Assembly: GCF_000710035.2 (NCBI RefSeq)
Contig: NZ_JMJJ01000007.1
Location: forward strand, 62,001-126,000
Reading direction: 5' to 3'
Length of the DNA: 64,000 nucleotides
Source: Pantoea ananatis LMG 2665
Lineage (GTDB): Bacteria; Pseudomonadota; Gammaproteobacteria; Enterobacterales; Enterobacteriaceae
A program made the position numbers and the translations under genes. Shown piece after piece: positions 20,528 to 30,254 of the stretch; within the stretch, counting starts at the first letter, position 1, and each line of letters opens with the position of its first letter. The notes beneath the pieces are model-generated. The model had not been told where the DNA came from and made no database searches. It worked only from the letters and a program-made list of their open reading frames with translations.

Positions 20528-22213
20528 ATGGAAAAGATCACTGCTTTAATCGATAAGATTTATGCCGATGCCTTTCCTCAGGCTATGCGCGAACGCCTGC
20601 TCGCCACGATCGTTGAAGCCCGTGACACCACTAAGCTGCCGAGAAAGGCCCACTGGGATGAGCAGGACGTAGTGCTGATTACGTATGCCGATCAGTTCCG
20701 CGAGCCGGGCAAACCCACACTCAACACCTTTTCACGTTTCTACCAGCAGCATTTGCACGCCACGTTTCCGCTGGTGCACCTCCTGCCGTTTTATCCCTAT
20801 TCGTCTGACGACGGCTTTTCGGTCATTAACTACCATCAGGTCGATCCGCTGTGTGGCGACTGGCAGGACATTGCCTTACTGCATCAGGAAACGCGCCTGA
20901 TGTTCGACTTTGTCTGTAACCATATGTCAGCGCATAGTGCGTGGTTTAAACATTATCTTGCTCAGGATGAAGGCTGGGATGATTTTTTTATCAGCCTGCC
21001 GCCCACCACCGACCTCAGCGCGGTCACGCGGCCAAGAACGTCACCGTTGCTCACCCCCTTTACGCTGGAAAACGGTGAAATCCGCTTTGTCTGGACCACG
21101 TTCAGTGCCGATCAGATTGACCTTAACTTTGCCCGTCCCAGGGTGCTGGTGCGCATGGTAGAGGTACTACTCGACTATCTGAAACGTGGCGCGGACTATG
21201 TGCGACTGGATGCGGTGGGATACATGTGGAAAACGCCAGGCACAAACTGTATTCACCTCGAAAAAACGCATCTGCTGGTCAAACTGTTTCGCGCCATTGC
21301 CGACGTGGTCGCACCCGGCACCGTCATCATCACCGAAACGAATGTGCCGCACAAAGACAACATCAGCTACTTTGGTAACGGGCAAGACGAAGCCCAGATG
21401 GTGTATCAGTTTTCCCTGCCGCCGCTGGTGCTGCATGCCATTCACACCGGATCGGCTCGCGCTCTGCGTCAATGGGCCAGCACCCTGCAGGTGGGCAATG
21501 GCAATACAACCTTTTTTAACTTCCTGGCCTCGCACGATGGTATAGGTCTTAATCCGGCACGCGGGATTTTATCGGAGGTGGAGATCACGGCGCTGGTGCG
21601 CGATCTGGCACTGGAGGGGGCGCTGATCTCCTATAAAAACAATCCTGACGGCAGCACCAGCCCATACGAAATCAACGTGACCTATTTCGACGCGCTTAAC
21701 CGTGAAGGCGATGACGACGAAACGCGCCTCAAACGCTTTATGCTGGCGCATGCTATTTTACTGGCCTTTCCGGGTGTTCCAGCCGTCTATATTCAAAGCA
21801 TCCTGGGATCGCGTAATGACTATGACGGCGTGCGTGAGGCAGGCCATAACCGGGCCATTAACCGGCAAAAATATTCGCTCTCCGCTATCGAAGACGCACT
21901 GGTGAACAGTGGCGGCTTACGCCATCAGGTTTATACCCGGCTGAGCAAACTGATTCAGCAGCGTCGACGCCAGACGGCCTTTCATCCCGACAACCCGTTG
22001 ACGTTGTTTCAGAGCGATAATGCCCTGCTCATCATGAAGCGTTATTCGCATAACGGCGGTGATGAATTACTGTGTGTGTTTAATCTCAGTGGCAGGCAGA
22101 TTGAAGCCCCGTTACCGGAGGCGCATCTTTTTCAGGATGTGGTAAGCGGTGAGAAAATTGATGGCACCCAGCCAGTAACGCTGGATGCCTGGCAATTCAT
22201 GTGGCTACGATAA
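20528..22213 (+). CDS. Glucosylglycerate phosphorylase, GH13 subfamily 18 (YcjM-like)
   Basis: 561-residue GH13 phosphorylase that aligns end to end with E. coli YcjM, a glucosylglycerate phosphorylase. Catalytic residues are visible: nucleophile Asp228 (YVRLDAVG), acid/base Glu270 (IITETNVPH) and transition-state Asp337 (LASHDGIGLNP). The GNTTFFNFLASHDG and VYIQSILGSRNDY segments are typical of the sucrose-phosphorylase group. It should release glucose-1-phosphate from glucosylglycerate, a compatible solute. No transporter, regulator or other ycj genes adjoin it; it occupies the place of feoABC. The ATG at 20528 lacks a strong ribosome site. Exact donor cannot be proved from sequence alone. 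Confidence 0.85.
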   Translation: MEKITALIDKIYADAFPQAMRERLLATIVEARDTTKLPRKAHWDEQDVVLITYADQFREPGKPTLNTFSRFYQQHLHATFPLVHLLPFYPYSSDDGFSVINYHQVDPLCGDWQDIALLHQETRLMFDFVCNHMSAHSAWFKHYLAQDEGWDDFFISLPPTTDLSAVTRPRTSPLLTPFTLENGEIRFVWTTFSADQIDLNFARPRVLVRMVEVLLDYLKRGADYVRLDAVGYMWKTPGTNCIHLEKTHLLVKLFRAIADVVAPGTVIITETNVPHKDNISYFGNGQDEAQMVYQFSLPPLVLHAIHTGSARALRQWASTLQVGNGNTTFFNFLASHDGIGLNPARGILSEVEITALVRDLALEGALISYKNNPDGSTSPYEINVTYFDALNREGDDDETRLKRFMLAHAILLAFPGVPAVYIQSILGSRNDYDGVREAGHNRAINRQKYSLSAIEDALVNSGGLRHQVYTRLSKLIQQRRRQTAFHPDNPLTLFQSDNALLIMKRYSHNGGDELLCVFNLSGRQIEAPLPEAHLFQDVVSGEKIDGTQPVTLDAWQFMWLR

Positions 22214-22483
22214 TTACTTGTACACTTCCGCTGTCGCACTGAACTTACCGTGCTCACGACCCGCGATCACCAGGAAGTATTTGCCACCCTTCTCATCAGC
22301 GGCCTCTGACAGCTTCTTCTTAGCATCCATCGGCGACGTGGTTTCGGCCGTGGTATTTACGGTGCCGATTTTGGTCAGATGCATCTTCTGCACTTCTTCT
22401 TTGGTGACTTCTTTCGCCGCCAGAGCAGAGAATGACACTGCGCCCATCATCATTGATGCAACAACCCATTTCATAACCTTCAT
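22214..22483 (-). CDS. YhcN/BhsA/McbA (DUF1471) family periplasmic protein
   Basis: 89-residue exported protein. The start at 22483 (MKVMKWVVASMMMGAVSFSALA) has GAGGG at good spacing and opens a signal peptide. The mature part has the DUF1471 pattern: VQKMHLTKIGTVNTTAETTSPMDAKKKLSEAADEKGGKYFLVIAGREHGKFSATAEVYK. E. coli relatives (YhcN, BhsA, McbA, YdgH) respond to stress, acid, copper or biofilm conditions; which one this matches is unclear. It converges on the phosphorylase gene and the two stop codons are directly adjacent. Confidence 0.82.
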   Translation of the reverse strand: MKVMKWVVASMMMGAVSFSALAAKEVTKEEVQKMHLTKIGTVNTTAETTSPMDAKKKLSEAADEKGGKYFLVIAGREHGKFSATAEVYK

Positions 22484-22652
22484 TTGTCTACCCTCATTCA
22501 TGATCCATTGTTGAGATGTAAGCAGCCGCAAATCGCTTAAGGCTATATCGAACGGCATAGTCATCTCCCTGACTAATCGCATAGAAGTGCAGCGGCCTTG
22601 CTCACTCATGAAGTATTGCCGCTGCGCAGAAATTTGCCAGTAACGGCCAGGG

Positions 22653-23429
22653 TTATCTGTCTAATTTGCTGATAAATGAAACAATGTGCTGGCAGAACGC
22701 ATCCGGGTGCGAAATAAAGGGGGCATGTGCCGCTTTGTCCGTTACGACAGACGGCGACGTGGGCAGCAGCGGATCGAGTTGCTGCACAATCCGGCGCGGC
22801 ACCAGACCATCCAGCGCGCCATACATCCGCAAAAAGGGCAGCGTAATGGCCGTAAGCCTGTCACGCAAATCATCGTCGCTCAGAATCGTCAGTCCGCCAT
22901 TGAGCACGTCCACGTCTGGCATCGGCTGCGACAATACCACCTCCTTGAGCTTACGTGCATCCGTCCGAGCGGTTTCCGTTCCCATGGTCTGCAGCGCCAG
23001 AAAACGCTCGACGGTACGCTGAAAATCGTGACTGAGCTGCTGCTGGAAGTTATGCAGGGTTAAGGGGGCAATACCCGGCCAGTCATCGCGGGCCGTAAAA
23101 CAGGGCGAAGAAGCCACCGTAATCAGGGCGCGTAACCGCTCTGGCTCGCTCAACGCCAGCTGTGTGGCGACCAACCCGCCAAGCGACCACCCCAGCACAA
23201 TAGCGCGAGGCGGCAGAAAGGGCACCAGTGTCTGTGCCATCTGTTCCAGCGACAGGGCAGCAAACCCGCGGCTGCGACCATAGCCAGGCAGATCCACCAG
23301 GTGCAGGCGAAACTGTGCGCTGAGTCGCGGCACAATGTTTTGCCACACTTCCGCATTCAGTCCCCAGCCGTGCAGCAGCACAAGATCGTCATCTCCTTCG
23401 CCACAGGTATGCCAGTAAAGTGAGCTCAT
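22653..23429 (-). CDS. bioH: Pimeloyl-ACP methyl ester carboxylesterase
   Basis: 258-residue alpha/beta hydrolase. The nucleophile elbow GWSLGG has Ser82; the later triad members are in [12 protein letters not shown] (Asp) and [13 protein letters not shown] (His). BioH removes the methyl group from pimeloyl-ACP methyl ester, ending the disguised fatty-acid phase of biotin synthesis. It diverges from gntX across only 34 bp, as in E. coli, so the promoters must overlap the start regions. Confidence 0.96.
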   Translation of the reverse strand: MSSLYWHTCGEGDDDLVLLHGWGLNAEVWQNIVPRLSAQFRLHLVDLPGYGRSRGFAALSLEQMAQTLVPFLPPRAIVLGWSLGGLVATQLALSEPERLRALITVASSPCFTARDDWPGIAPLTLHNFQQQLSHDFQRTVERFLALQTMGTETARTDARKLKEVVLSQPMPDVDVLNGGLTILSDDDLRDRLTAITLPFLRMYGALDGLVPRRIVQQLDPLLPTSPSVVTDKAAHAPFISHPDAFCQHIVSFISKLDR

Positions 23430-23463
23430 CCGTTACTATTCCATGATTGATAAGGAGGTCACT

Positions 23464-24144
23464 ATGCTACCAATGCCCGCCCTGTGTTGGCTATGTCAGT
23501 TACCCTTGCGGATTGCCCTGCATGGACTCTGCAGCATTTGCCTGCGCCAGCTACCACGGCTGCCATCACTGTGTCCGTGCTGCGGCCTGCCTGCCGCATC
23601 CGATGCCCTGCCCTGCGGTCGTTGCCTGCTTAGACCGCCGCCCTGGCAGGCGCTAATCAGCGTCAGCCACTATCAGCCCCCGCTCAGCACATGGGTGAAT
23701 CAATTAAAATTTTCGGGTATTACCGCACTCAGGGTGATGCTGGCCCGGCTGCTTTTGCTAAGCTGGCTCAATGCGTATCGCAGAGGACAGACCGTTCGTC
23801 CCGACTTACTGATGTGTATTCCGCTGCATGCCCGACGCTGCTGGCGGCGCGGTTACAACCAGACGGCCCTGTTGGCAACGCCGCTGGCACGCTGGTTGGA
23901 GTGTGAATTCAGCCTGGCGTTATCCCGTCAGCGCGCCGGCGCTGTTCAGCATCAGTTGAGTGCCCGTCAGCGGCGCCGCAATCTACGCGGTGCGTTTTGC
24001 CTTGAAACGGATGTTAACGGACGCCATATCGCCTTAATCGATGATGTGGTGACGACCGGCAGCACGGTCAGAGAAATCAGCCGCCTGTTACAGGGGCGAG
24101 GCGCAGCCAGCGTGCAAGTGTGGTGCCTGTGCCGTACCTTGTAG
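23464..24144 (+). CDS. gntX: GntX/ComF-family phosphoribosyltransferase-like protein
   Basis: 226-residue ComF family protein. The ATG at 23464 has a consensus AAGGAGG 5 nt upstream. An N-terminal zinc-finger-like cluster (CWLCQLPLRIALHGLCSICL, LCPCCGLP, LPCGRCLL) is followed by a type I phosphoribosyltransferase domain with the PRPP loop IALIDDVVTTGST. E. coli GntX is reported as needed for use of DNA as a nutrient, like HofQ here, and ComFC homologues act in natural competence. The older name refers to gluconate growth. Molecular function is not settled. Confidence 0.93.
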   Translation: MLPMPALCWLCQLPLRIALHGLCSICLRQLPRLPSLCPCCGLPAASDALPCGRCLLRPPPWQALISVSHYQPPLSTWVNQLKFSGITALRVMLARLLLLSWLNAYRRGQTVRPDLLMCIPLHARRCWRRGYNQTALLATPLARWLECEFSLALSRQRAGAVQHQLSARQRRRNLRGAFCLETDVNGRHIALIDDVVTTGSTVREISRLLQGRGAASVQVWCLCRTL

Positions 24145-24165
24145 AGCCTGAATGATGGGCGTATT

Positions 24166-24190
24166 ATAACCAACTAAATTAGTCAACTAT
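24166..24190 (+). promoter_or_regulatory. IscR type 1 binding site upstream of nfuA
   Basis: The 25-bp stretch beginning ATAACCAACT and ending AGTCAACTAT fits the type 1 IscR consensus (ATASYYGACT-RWWWY-AGTCRRSTAT) with two mismatches by eye. It lies 13-37 bp before the nfuA ATG, over the probable promoter. IscR with its [2Fe-2S] cluster represses such promoters, and nfuA (yhgI) is a known IscR target in E. coli. Confidence 0.8.
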
Positions 24191-24202
24191 TGAGCAACTG
24201 AC

Positions 24203-24778
24203 ATGATCCGAATTACTGATTCTGCCCAAGAGCATTTTTCAAAACTGCTATCCAAACAAGAAGATGGCACCCAGATTCGCGTATTCGTGATTAACCCGGG
24301 TACGCCAACTGCCGAATGCGGTGTGTCCTACTGCCCACCGGATGCGGTAGAAGCGACAGATACTGAACTGAAATTTGAAAAGCTGTCAGCCTATGTGGAT
24401 GAGCTGAGCGCGCCCTATCTGGAAGACGCTGAAATCGACTTTGTAACGGATAACCTGGGTTCGCAGCTGACGCTCAAGGCGCCTAATGCCAAAATGCGTA
24501 AAGTTTCCGATGATGCGCCCATGGTTGAGCGTGTTGAGTACCTGTTACAGGCTCAGATTAACCCGCAGCTGGCAGGCCACGGCGGTCGCGTTTCGCTGAT
24601 GGAAATCACCGACGACGGTTTTGCTATTCTGCAATTCGGCGGCGGCTGTAACGGCTGTTCGATGATCGACGTCACCCTTAAAGACGGCATTGAGAAAGAA
24701 CTGCTGGCGGCGTTCCCGCAGCTGAAAGGCGTGCGCGATATCACCGAACATCAGCGTGGCGAGCACTCTTTCTACTGA
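24203..24778 (+). CDS. nfuA: Fe/S biogenesis protein NfuA
   Basis: 191 residues, same length as E. coli NfuA. The N-terminal degenerate A-type domain (residues 1-100) is followed by the Nfu domain with the cluster-binding CxxC at Cys149/Cys152 (GGGCNGCSM). NfuA carries [4Fe-4S] clusters to targets such as LipA and AcnB, especially under oxidative stress or iron limitation. Control by IscR is suggested by the site upstream. In E. coli gntT lies next; here malQ follows directly, convergent. Confidence 0.98.
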   Translation: MIRITDSAQEHFSKLLSKQEDGTQIRVFVINPGTPTAECGVSYCPPDAVEATDTELKFEKLSAYVDELSAPYLEDAEIDFVTDNLGSQLTLKAPNAKMRKVSDDAPMVERVEYLLQAQINPQLAGHGGRVSLMEITDDGFAILQFGGGCNGCSMIDVTLKDGIEKELLAAFPQLKGVRDITEHQRGEHSFY

Positions 24779-24785
24779 TGTTTCC

Positions 24786-24808
24786 GCGCGACAGCCCGGC
24801 TGTCGCGC
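24786..24808. terminator. Hairpin between convergent nfuA and malQ
   Basis: Perfect 10-bp stem GCGCGACAGC/GCTGTCGCGC with loop CCG in the 37 bp separating two convergent genes. No T run; a bidirectional terminator is likely. Confidence 0.6.
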
Positions 24809-24815
24809 GCATCCG

Positions 24816-26888
24816 TTATCCTGCCTTGCGTCGTTTAGTCACGGTTTCCAGCAGTTTATTCACGTTATCGTCGGCAAAAATGCGTTCCAGCGGCTGCGCG
24901 AGCTTGCGCCGCCAGTTGGGATATTGGTCGACCGTTCCCGGCACATTCACCGGCGTCGTCATCCCCAGCCAGTCTTCCGGCTGTAGCCCCAGCAGCGCAC
25001 TGTTCGTGTCCGCCAGAAAACGGTGAACGGACTGATTCAGTTCGGCCGTCATCGCCAGAGCATCCGCCCGCTTTGCGCGGCGCGACGGTACGGCTCCCGC
25101 TTTATGCAGAGCATCCAGTAAGGCCTGTTTTTGCTTCATCCGCTGCTGCTGCAGGTTCTGTACCATTTGCCCGTCTGGATAAAGCCCGATTTTCTCGCCA
25201 AGCTCTAAATCACCTGCACTCCAGAAGCCGGTCAACGTGGGAAGATCGTGCGTACTGGCGCTGGCAATGGACTGGCGTGGATAGGCCTGGGGGGCACGGT
25301 AATTCCCCTGTTTTTCCTGCTCAAACCACAAAACTTTCCAGGAAAACACGCCGCTGTCGCGCAGCAGGCTGACGATCTCTTTAGGTACCGTACCGAGATC
25401 CTCACCAATCACCATACAGCGCAAACGCTGGCTTTCCAGCGCCAGAATGCCAAGCAGATCGTGTACAGGGTAAGCGACGTAGGCGCCTTTATCCGCCGTT
25501 TCACCTGCCGGAACCCACCAGAGGCGCAGCAGAGCCATGACGTGGTCAATACGCAGCGCCCCGCAGTCACGCATATTGGCGCGCAGGATATCGATAAATG
25601 GTTGATAGCCCCTGGCCTGCAAGACGTGAGGATCCATTGGCGGCAACCCCCAGTTTTGCCCCAACGGCCCCAGCCTGTCAGGCGGCGCGCCGATTGATGC
25701 CTTAAGGCGGTACAGCTCCGGATCGTGCCAGGTTTCGGCACTGCCTTCGGCCACACCGACCGCTAAATCACGATACAGCCCCACGCTCATGCCCAGCGCC
25801 TGGCTCCGTGCCCAACACTGAGAGAACTGCTGCTGTGCCAGCCACTGTAACCACTGCCAGAAGGCAATCTCATCCGCGTGCTGCGCGCACCAATCCTGAA
25901 CGTCAGAAGACTGACTGTTACGCCAGCGCTCAGGCCAGGCCGGCCAGCCCGCGTGCGTGGCACCTTTCCCCTGCATTTCAGCCTGCAGACCCTCATAGGC
26001 CGCCTGATAGCGCAGGCTGTCGCCCCCCTGCTGGATGAAATCCGCAAACTGCTGCTTCTGTGCGTCTTGCGCATCGCGCGACTGGAACCGGGCCCAGCCG
26101 TGACGTAATGCCGCAATTTTCAGTGCCATAACCGCGTCATAATCCACCCATTCGCTTTCACGGGCTTGCTTTAACGCCTTTTGGGTTTTGGCACTTTTCC
26201 ACCACTTCTGACCCGCGCTGCTTTGTTGGAAATCGGCAACCTGTGCCACATCGATGTAAATAATATTCAGCCAGCGGCGCGATGAAGGACTGTAGGGGCT
26301 GGCAAAAGCGGGGCTGGACGGATAGAGCGCATGCAACGGGTTCAGGCCAACAAAGTCGCCGCCGCGTGCGGCAAGCTGCTCCAGCAACATTTCCAGATCG
26401 CCAAAATCACCGATGCCCCAGTTTTTCTCTGAACGCACGGTATAAAGCTGCACCAGCGCCCCCCAACGTTTCTCTCCGGCGCGCAAGGCCGGTGGCAGAT
26501 AACAACGGCGCGGTGTCACGATCACGCGCGTCTGCCACTCACGCTTGCCCTTGCTCAAGGTCAGCTGGTGATAACCCTGCCCCAGAGGCGAAGGCAGTTT
26601 AAAGGGCGCACCGCCTTCGAGGGTTCCGCTAAGGGTTTTGCCTTTCTCTGTCTGCAACTGCCAGCGGAAGCTGCCGTCCATCTGAGGCGTCAGCTCGCGT
26701 TTACGGTTACCGCTAAAAACCACAACGGGGGGCAGCGGAGATTTACCGGCTTTCTGTGGGTTTTCCATTATGCCCAGTAAGGCGCGTTTGGTATCATCGC
26801 TGATGGCTTCAGGTTCACCGTTCGCATCGAAATACGTGAGCGCTATTCCCGCCGCCTGGGCGGCTTTATCAAGTGAAGTGGATTTCAT
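24816..26888 (-). CDS. malQ: 4-alpha-glucanotransferase (amylomaltase)
   Basis: 690-residue GH77 enzyme, close to the E. coli length. N-terminal beta domains (residues 1-130) are followed by the catalytic barrel, with SEKNWGIGDFGDL, nucleophile in LRIDHVMALLRLWW, acid/base in VIGEDLGTVP and the SASTHDLPTLTGFW segment. It transfers maltosyl units among maltodextrins in the cytoplasm. It lies 9 bp downstream of malP in the malPQ operon. No malT gene accompanies them. Confidence 0.97.
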   Translation of the reverse strand: MKSTSLDKAAQAAGIALTYFDANGEPEAISDDTKRALLGIMENPQKAGKSPLPPVVVFSGNRKRELTPQMDGSFRWQLQTEKGKTLSGTLEGGAPFKLPSPLGQGYHQLTLSKGKREWQTRVIVTPRRCYLPPALRAGEKRWGALVQLYTVRSEKNWGIGDFGDLEMLLEQLAARGGDFVGLNPLHALYPSSPAFASPYSPSSRRWLNIIYIDVAQVADFQQSSAGQKWWKSAKTQKALKQARESEWVDYDAVMALKIAALRHGWARFQSRDAQDAQKQQFADFIQQGGDSLRYQAAYEGLQAEMQGKGATHAGWPAWPERWRNSQSSDVQDWCAQHADEIAFWQWLQWLAQQQFSQCWARSQALGMSVGLYRDLAVGVAEGSAETWHDPELYRLKASIGAPPDRLGPLGQNWGLPPMDPHVLQARGYQPFIDILRANMRDCGALRIDHVMALLRLWWVPAGETADKGAYVAYPVHDLLGILALESQRLRCMVIGEDLGTVPKEIVSLLRDSGVFSWKVLWFEQEKQGNYRAPQAYPRQSIASASTHDLPTLTGFWSAGDLELGEKIGLYPDGQMVQNLQQQRMKQKQALLDALHKAGAVPSRRAKRADALAMTAELNQSVHRFLADTNSALLGLQPEDWLGMTTPVNVPGTVDQYPNWRRKLAQPLERIFADDNVNKLLETVTKRRKAG

Positions 26889-26897
26889 CGCAATTCC

Positions 26898-29303
26898 TTA
26901 GCGTTGCGCCTGCCAGATGCGCTGTTGATAGTCCCGAATCGACCGATCCGAACTAAAAATACCGGTTCGCGCCGTGTTGAGAATGGCGGCGCGCGTCCAG
27001 GCTTCCCGATCGCGCCACAAGGCCTCAACCCGTTTCTGCGCATCGATATAGGCCTGATAATCCGCCAGCACCAGCCAGGGATCGCCATTTTTTGTCAGGC
27101 TATCCAACATTAGGTTGAATGCATGCTTATCGCCATGACTGAACGTTCCTTTTTTCAGTGATCTCAACAGTTCATCCAGTTCCTTGTTGTGCTTACGGAC
27201 TTTTTGCGGTTTGTAGCCTCCGGCCTTGAGGGCTTTAACGTCATCCACGGTATTGCCAAAAATAAAGATATTTTCTGCCCCTACCTGCTCCGCAATTTCC
27301 ACGTTGGCCCCATCCAGCGTGCCGATAGTCAGCGCGCCATTCAGTGCCAGTTTCATGTTGCCGGTGCCGGAAGCTTCATAACCTGCGGTGGAAATCTGCT
27401 CTGACAGATCGGCGGCGGGAATCAGGTATTCGGCGGCCGTGATGCGGTAATCCGGAATAAAGACCACCTTCAGCTTGTCGCCGACAAGCGGATCGTTGTT
27501 CACCACCTCTGCCACCTTGTTAATGGCATAGATAATGTTCTTTGCCAGGTAGTAGCCTGGTGCCGCCTTTGCCCCAAACAGAAACACTCTGGGGATGATA
27601 CTGGCGTCATTGGGGTTGTCGCGGACGTTTTTATAGCAGTGCAGAATATGGAGCAGACCCAGATGCTGACGTTTATATTCATGTAGCCGCTTGATCTGCA
27701 CGTCAAAAATCGCGTTTGGGTTAACCACAATGCCGGTGTGCTGAGCAATGTAGGTGGCTAACCGCGCTTTGTTGTGTTGCTTAACCGCGCGAAAACGCTC
27801 ACGGAAAACGGGATCGTCGGCGTAAGGCTCCAGGCCCTGCAGCGCGGTCAGGTTGTTGACCCATTCACGCTTCAGGGTGTCATCAATCAGGCCAGCCAGC
27901 GCAGGATTGCACTGCTTTATCCAGCGGCGCGGCGTAATGCCGTTGGTGACATTATGAAACTTCTGCGGCCAGAGCTGATGGTACTCGGGAAAAAGATCCG
28001 TCACGACCAGCCCGGAATGCAGGGCCGCCACGCCATTCACCGCAAAGCCACTGACAACGCAAAGATTAGCCATTCTGACCTGCCCCTCGGCGACCACAGC
28101 CAGTTTGTTCCAAAGCGCTTTGTCATCAGGCCAGCGCTGTTTAACCTGCTGTTTGAGGCGACGGTTGATCTCTTTGATGATCATCATGTGGCGCGGCAGC
28201 AGGCTGCGTATCAGCTTCTCATCCCAGCGCTCCAGGGCTTCGGGCATTAAGGTGTGATTGGTATAGGCAAACACGCGGCTGGTGATGTGCCAGGCCTCGT
28301 CCCAACTTAGCTGGTGCTCATCCAGCAGCAGGCGCAGCATCTCCGGAATGGCGATAGTGGGATGCGTATCGTTAAGCTGAATGACCTCAAAATCAGGCAG
28401 CGCATGAATGCTTCTCCCCGCCTGATGATGGCGACGCAGAATATCGGCCACCGCACAGGCACACTGGAAATACTGCTGCATCAGACGCAGGCGTTTGCCC
28501 TGTGGATGGTTATCATTGGGATAGAGCACTTTGGTCAGGCTGGCGGCATCAATCCCCTGCTTCTCAGCCTGCAAAAACTGACCGTCGTTGAACAGGGTCA
28601 GGTTAAAGGGATGCTCACTGGTCGCTTTCCACAGCCTCAACGGCAGGGTGACGCCATTGCGATAACCTGTTACCGGTAAATCCCAGGCTTCTCCACGAAG
28701 ATAAATGGCGGGCTCCCACACTTTACGCCCGTCATCCTGCTTAATGACTTTTCCGCCCATCGCGACGCGGACATCCAGCGCGGCGTTATGCCGAAACCAG
28801 GGGTACGTCTCGCGCGCCCAGTCGTCGGGTTCCTCGACCTGTTTCCCCTCTGCAAAACGCTGGCGAAACAAACCGTACTGGTAGTTAAGCCCGTGCCCGG
28901 TAGCGGGCTGCCCAACCGTCGCCATTGAGTCCATGTAACAGGCAGCCAGCCTGCCCAGGCCACCGTTCCCCAATGCCGGATCAACTTCTTCTTCCAGTAA
29001 TTCGCTTAACTCAACCTGGTATTCCGCCAGCAGGGATTTGACCTCGTCGTACCACCCCAGATTCATCAGGTTATTTCCTGTAAGGCGCCCCAGCAGAAAC
29101 TCCATTGAGAGATAGTTAACGTGACGCTGGGGTTGCGCGCCCCGGACCGCCGGTTGGGCGTTGAGCAATTCGTTGACCGTGGCACTCAGTGCCTGCCACC
29201 ACTGGCGCGGCGTCATTTGTTTTGCGGACGAGAAACCAAGATGCTGCCAGTGGCGGGTTAACGCAGCCTGAAAACGGGATTTGTTGAATTTCTGCTGTGG
29301 CAT
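26898..29303 (-). CDS. malP: Maltodextrin phosphorylase
   Basis: 801-residue GT35 phosphorylase. The start at 29303 ([15 protein letters not shown]) has GGGAG at good spacing; upstream in-frame codons lack support. The PLP-lysine motif [27 protein letters not shown] is present. Compared with the GlgP in this window it has the shorter N-terminal region typical of MalP. It releases glucose-1-phosphate from maltodextrins. First gene of malPQ. In E. coli the activator gene malT is divergent and adjacent; here glpR comes next and no MalT box (GGAKGA type) was evident upstream. Confidence 0.95.
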   Translation of the reverse strand: MPQQKFNKSRFQAALTRHWQHLGFSSAKQMTPRQWWQALSATVNELLNAQPAVRGAQPQRHVNYLSMEFLLGRLTGNNLMNLGWYDEVKSLLAEYQVELSELLEEEVDPALGNGGLGRLAACYMDSMATVGQPATGHGLNYQYGLFRQRFAEGKQVEEPDDWARETYPWFRHNAALDVRVAMGGKVIKQDDGRKVWEPAIYLRGEAWDLPVTGYRNGVTLPLRLWKATSEHPFNLTLFNDGQFLQAEKQGIDAASLTKVLYPNDNHPQGKRLRLMQQYFQCACAVADILRRHHQAGRSIHALPDFEVIQLNDTHPTIAIPEMLRLLLDEHQLSWDEAWHITSRVFAYTNHTLMPEALERWDEKLIRSLLPRHMMIIKEINRRLKQQVKQRWPDDKALWNKLAVVAEGQVRMANLCVVSGFAVNGVAALHSGLVVTDLFPEYHQLWPQKFHNVTNGITPRRWIKQCNPALAGLIDDTLKREWVNNLTALQGLEPYADDPVFRERFRAVKQHNKARLATYIAQHTGIVVNPNAIFDVQIKRLHEYKRQHLGLLHILHCYKNVRDNPNDASIIPRVFLFGAKAAPGYYLAKNIIYAINKVAEVVNNDPLVGDKLKVVFIPDYRITAAEYLIPAADLSEQISTAGYEASGTGNMKLALNGALTIGTLDGANVEIAEQVGAENIFIFGNTVDDVKALKAGGYKPQKVRKHNKELDELLRSLKKGTFSHGDKHAFNLMLDSLTKNGDPWLVLADYQAYIDAQKRVEALWRDREAWTRAAILNTARTGIFSSDRSIRDYQQRIWQAQR

Positions 29304-29423
29304 ATCACTCCCTTTTGTATCCATATGGGTAAAGCAAAAATGGAATGCGCATGGGCCAGCCATATTGCTGGCGGCCATGTTAATTAAATACGCGAGTGGA
29401 GAAAAAAGCGACAGGCAGGTTTG

Positions 29424-29449
29424 AAAAACGCCAGTGATCTGACTGGCGT
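29424..29449 (-). terminator. Rho-independent terminator of the glpEGR unit
   Basis: Read on the minus strand: stem ACGCCAGT, loop CAGATC, ACTGGCGT, then TTTTC. It begins a few bases after the glpR stop codon and precedes malP, so it separates glpR transcripts from malPQ. Confidence 0.85.
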
Positions 29450-29456
29450 GCAGGTC

Positions 29457-30215
29457 TCAGCAGAGTTCGAGGTGAACCTCATGCTGTTCAATAACTTTCA
29501 TGATGCTGTTAGGCGGCATCTTATCGGTGTAGAGATAGTCGAGCTGGCTCATATTCCCCAGATTGACCATCGCGTTACGGCCAAATTTCGAGTGGTCTAC
29601 CACCAACATGACACAGCGGGAGTTTTCGATGATGGCGCGTTTGGTACGGACTTCGTGGTAGTCAAACTCCAGCAGCGATCCGTCCATATCGATGCCGCTG
29701 ATCCCGAGGATGCCGTAATCAAGACGAAACTGTGAAATAAAGTCCAGCGTCGCTTCCCCCATGACTGCGCCATCACGGGTACGCACTTCTCCACCAGCGA
29801 TAATAACCCTGAAATCCGGCTTGCCCATCAACAGCATTGCCACGTTCAGGTTATTGGTCACCACGCGTAAATCGCTATGGTTTAACAACGCATGTGCCAC
29901 GGCTTCTGGTGTGGTACCGATATCGATAAACAGCGTCGCCCCGTCCGGTATCTGGCTGGCCACTCGCTGTGCGATACGCGCTTTTTCTGCTGACCACATC
30001 ATCTTACGATCCTGCCAGGCGGTATTCTCTGAACTGGAAGGCAAGGCCGCGCCGCCGTGGTGGCGCTGAATTTTATTTTGATCGGCAAGGTCGTTTAAAT
30101 CACGACGAATCGTTTGTGGGCTGACCTCGAAATGATCGACCAGCTCCTCAGTACTGACATATCCCTGACGCCGAACCAGATCAATAATGGCGTCATGACG
30201 TTGCGTCTGCTTCAC
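29457..30215 (-). CDS. glpR: Glycerol-3-phosphate regulon repressor
   Basis: 252-residue DeoR-family regulator. The N-terminal helix-turn-helix (YVSTEELVDHFEVSPQTIRRDLNDLADQ) is followed by the sugar-phosphate-sensing domain with IDIGTTPEAVAHAL. It aligns end to end with E. coli GlpR and represses glpD and other glp operons unless glycerol-3-phosphate binds. It lies 39 bp after glpG in a glpEGR order, divergent from glpD, whose upstream region holds GlpR operators. Confidence 0.97.
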   Translation of the reverse strand: MKQTQRHDAIIDLVRRQGYVSTEELVDHFEVSPQTIRRDLNDLADQNKIQRHHGGAALPSSSENTAWQDRKMMWSAEKARIAQRVASQIPDGATLFIDIGTTPEAVAHALLNHSDLRVVTNNLNVAMLLMGKPDFRVIIAGGEVRTRDGAVMGEATLDFISQFRLDYGILGISGIDMDGSLLEFDYHEVRTKRAIIENSRCVMLVVDHSKFGRNAMVNLGNMSQLDYLYTDKMPPNSIMKVIEQHEVHLELC

Positions 30216-30254
30216 ATTCCTCTCCTGTTTCGGGCTTATTCTTATTCGTTGTGA

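Noticed and set aside
29304..29423. MalT boxes upstream of malP
   Set aside because: No set of GGAKGA-type motifs seen on either strand.
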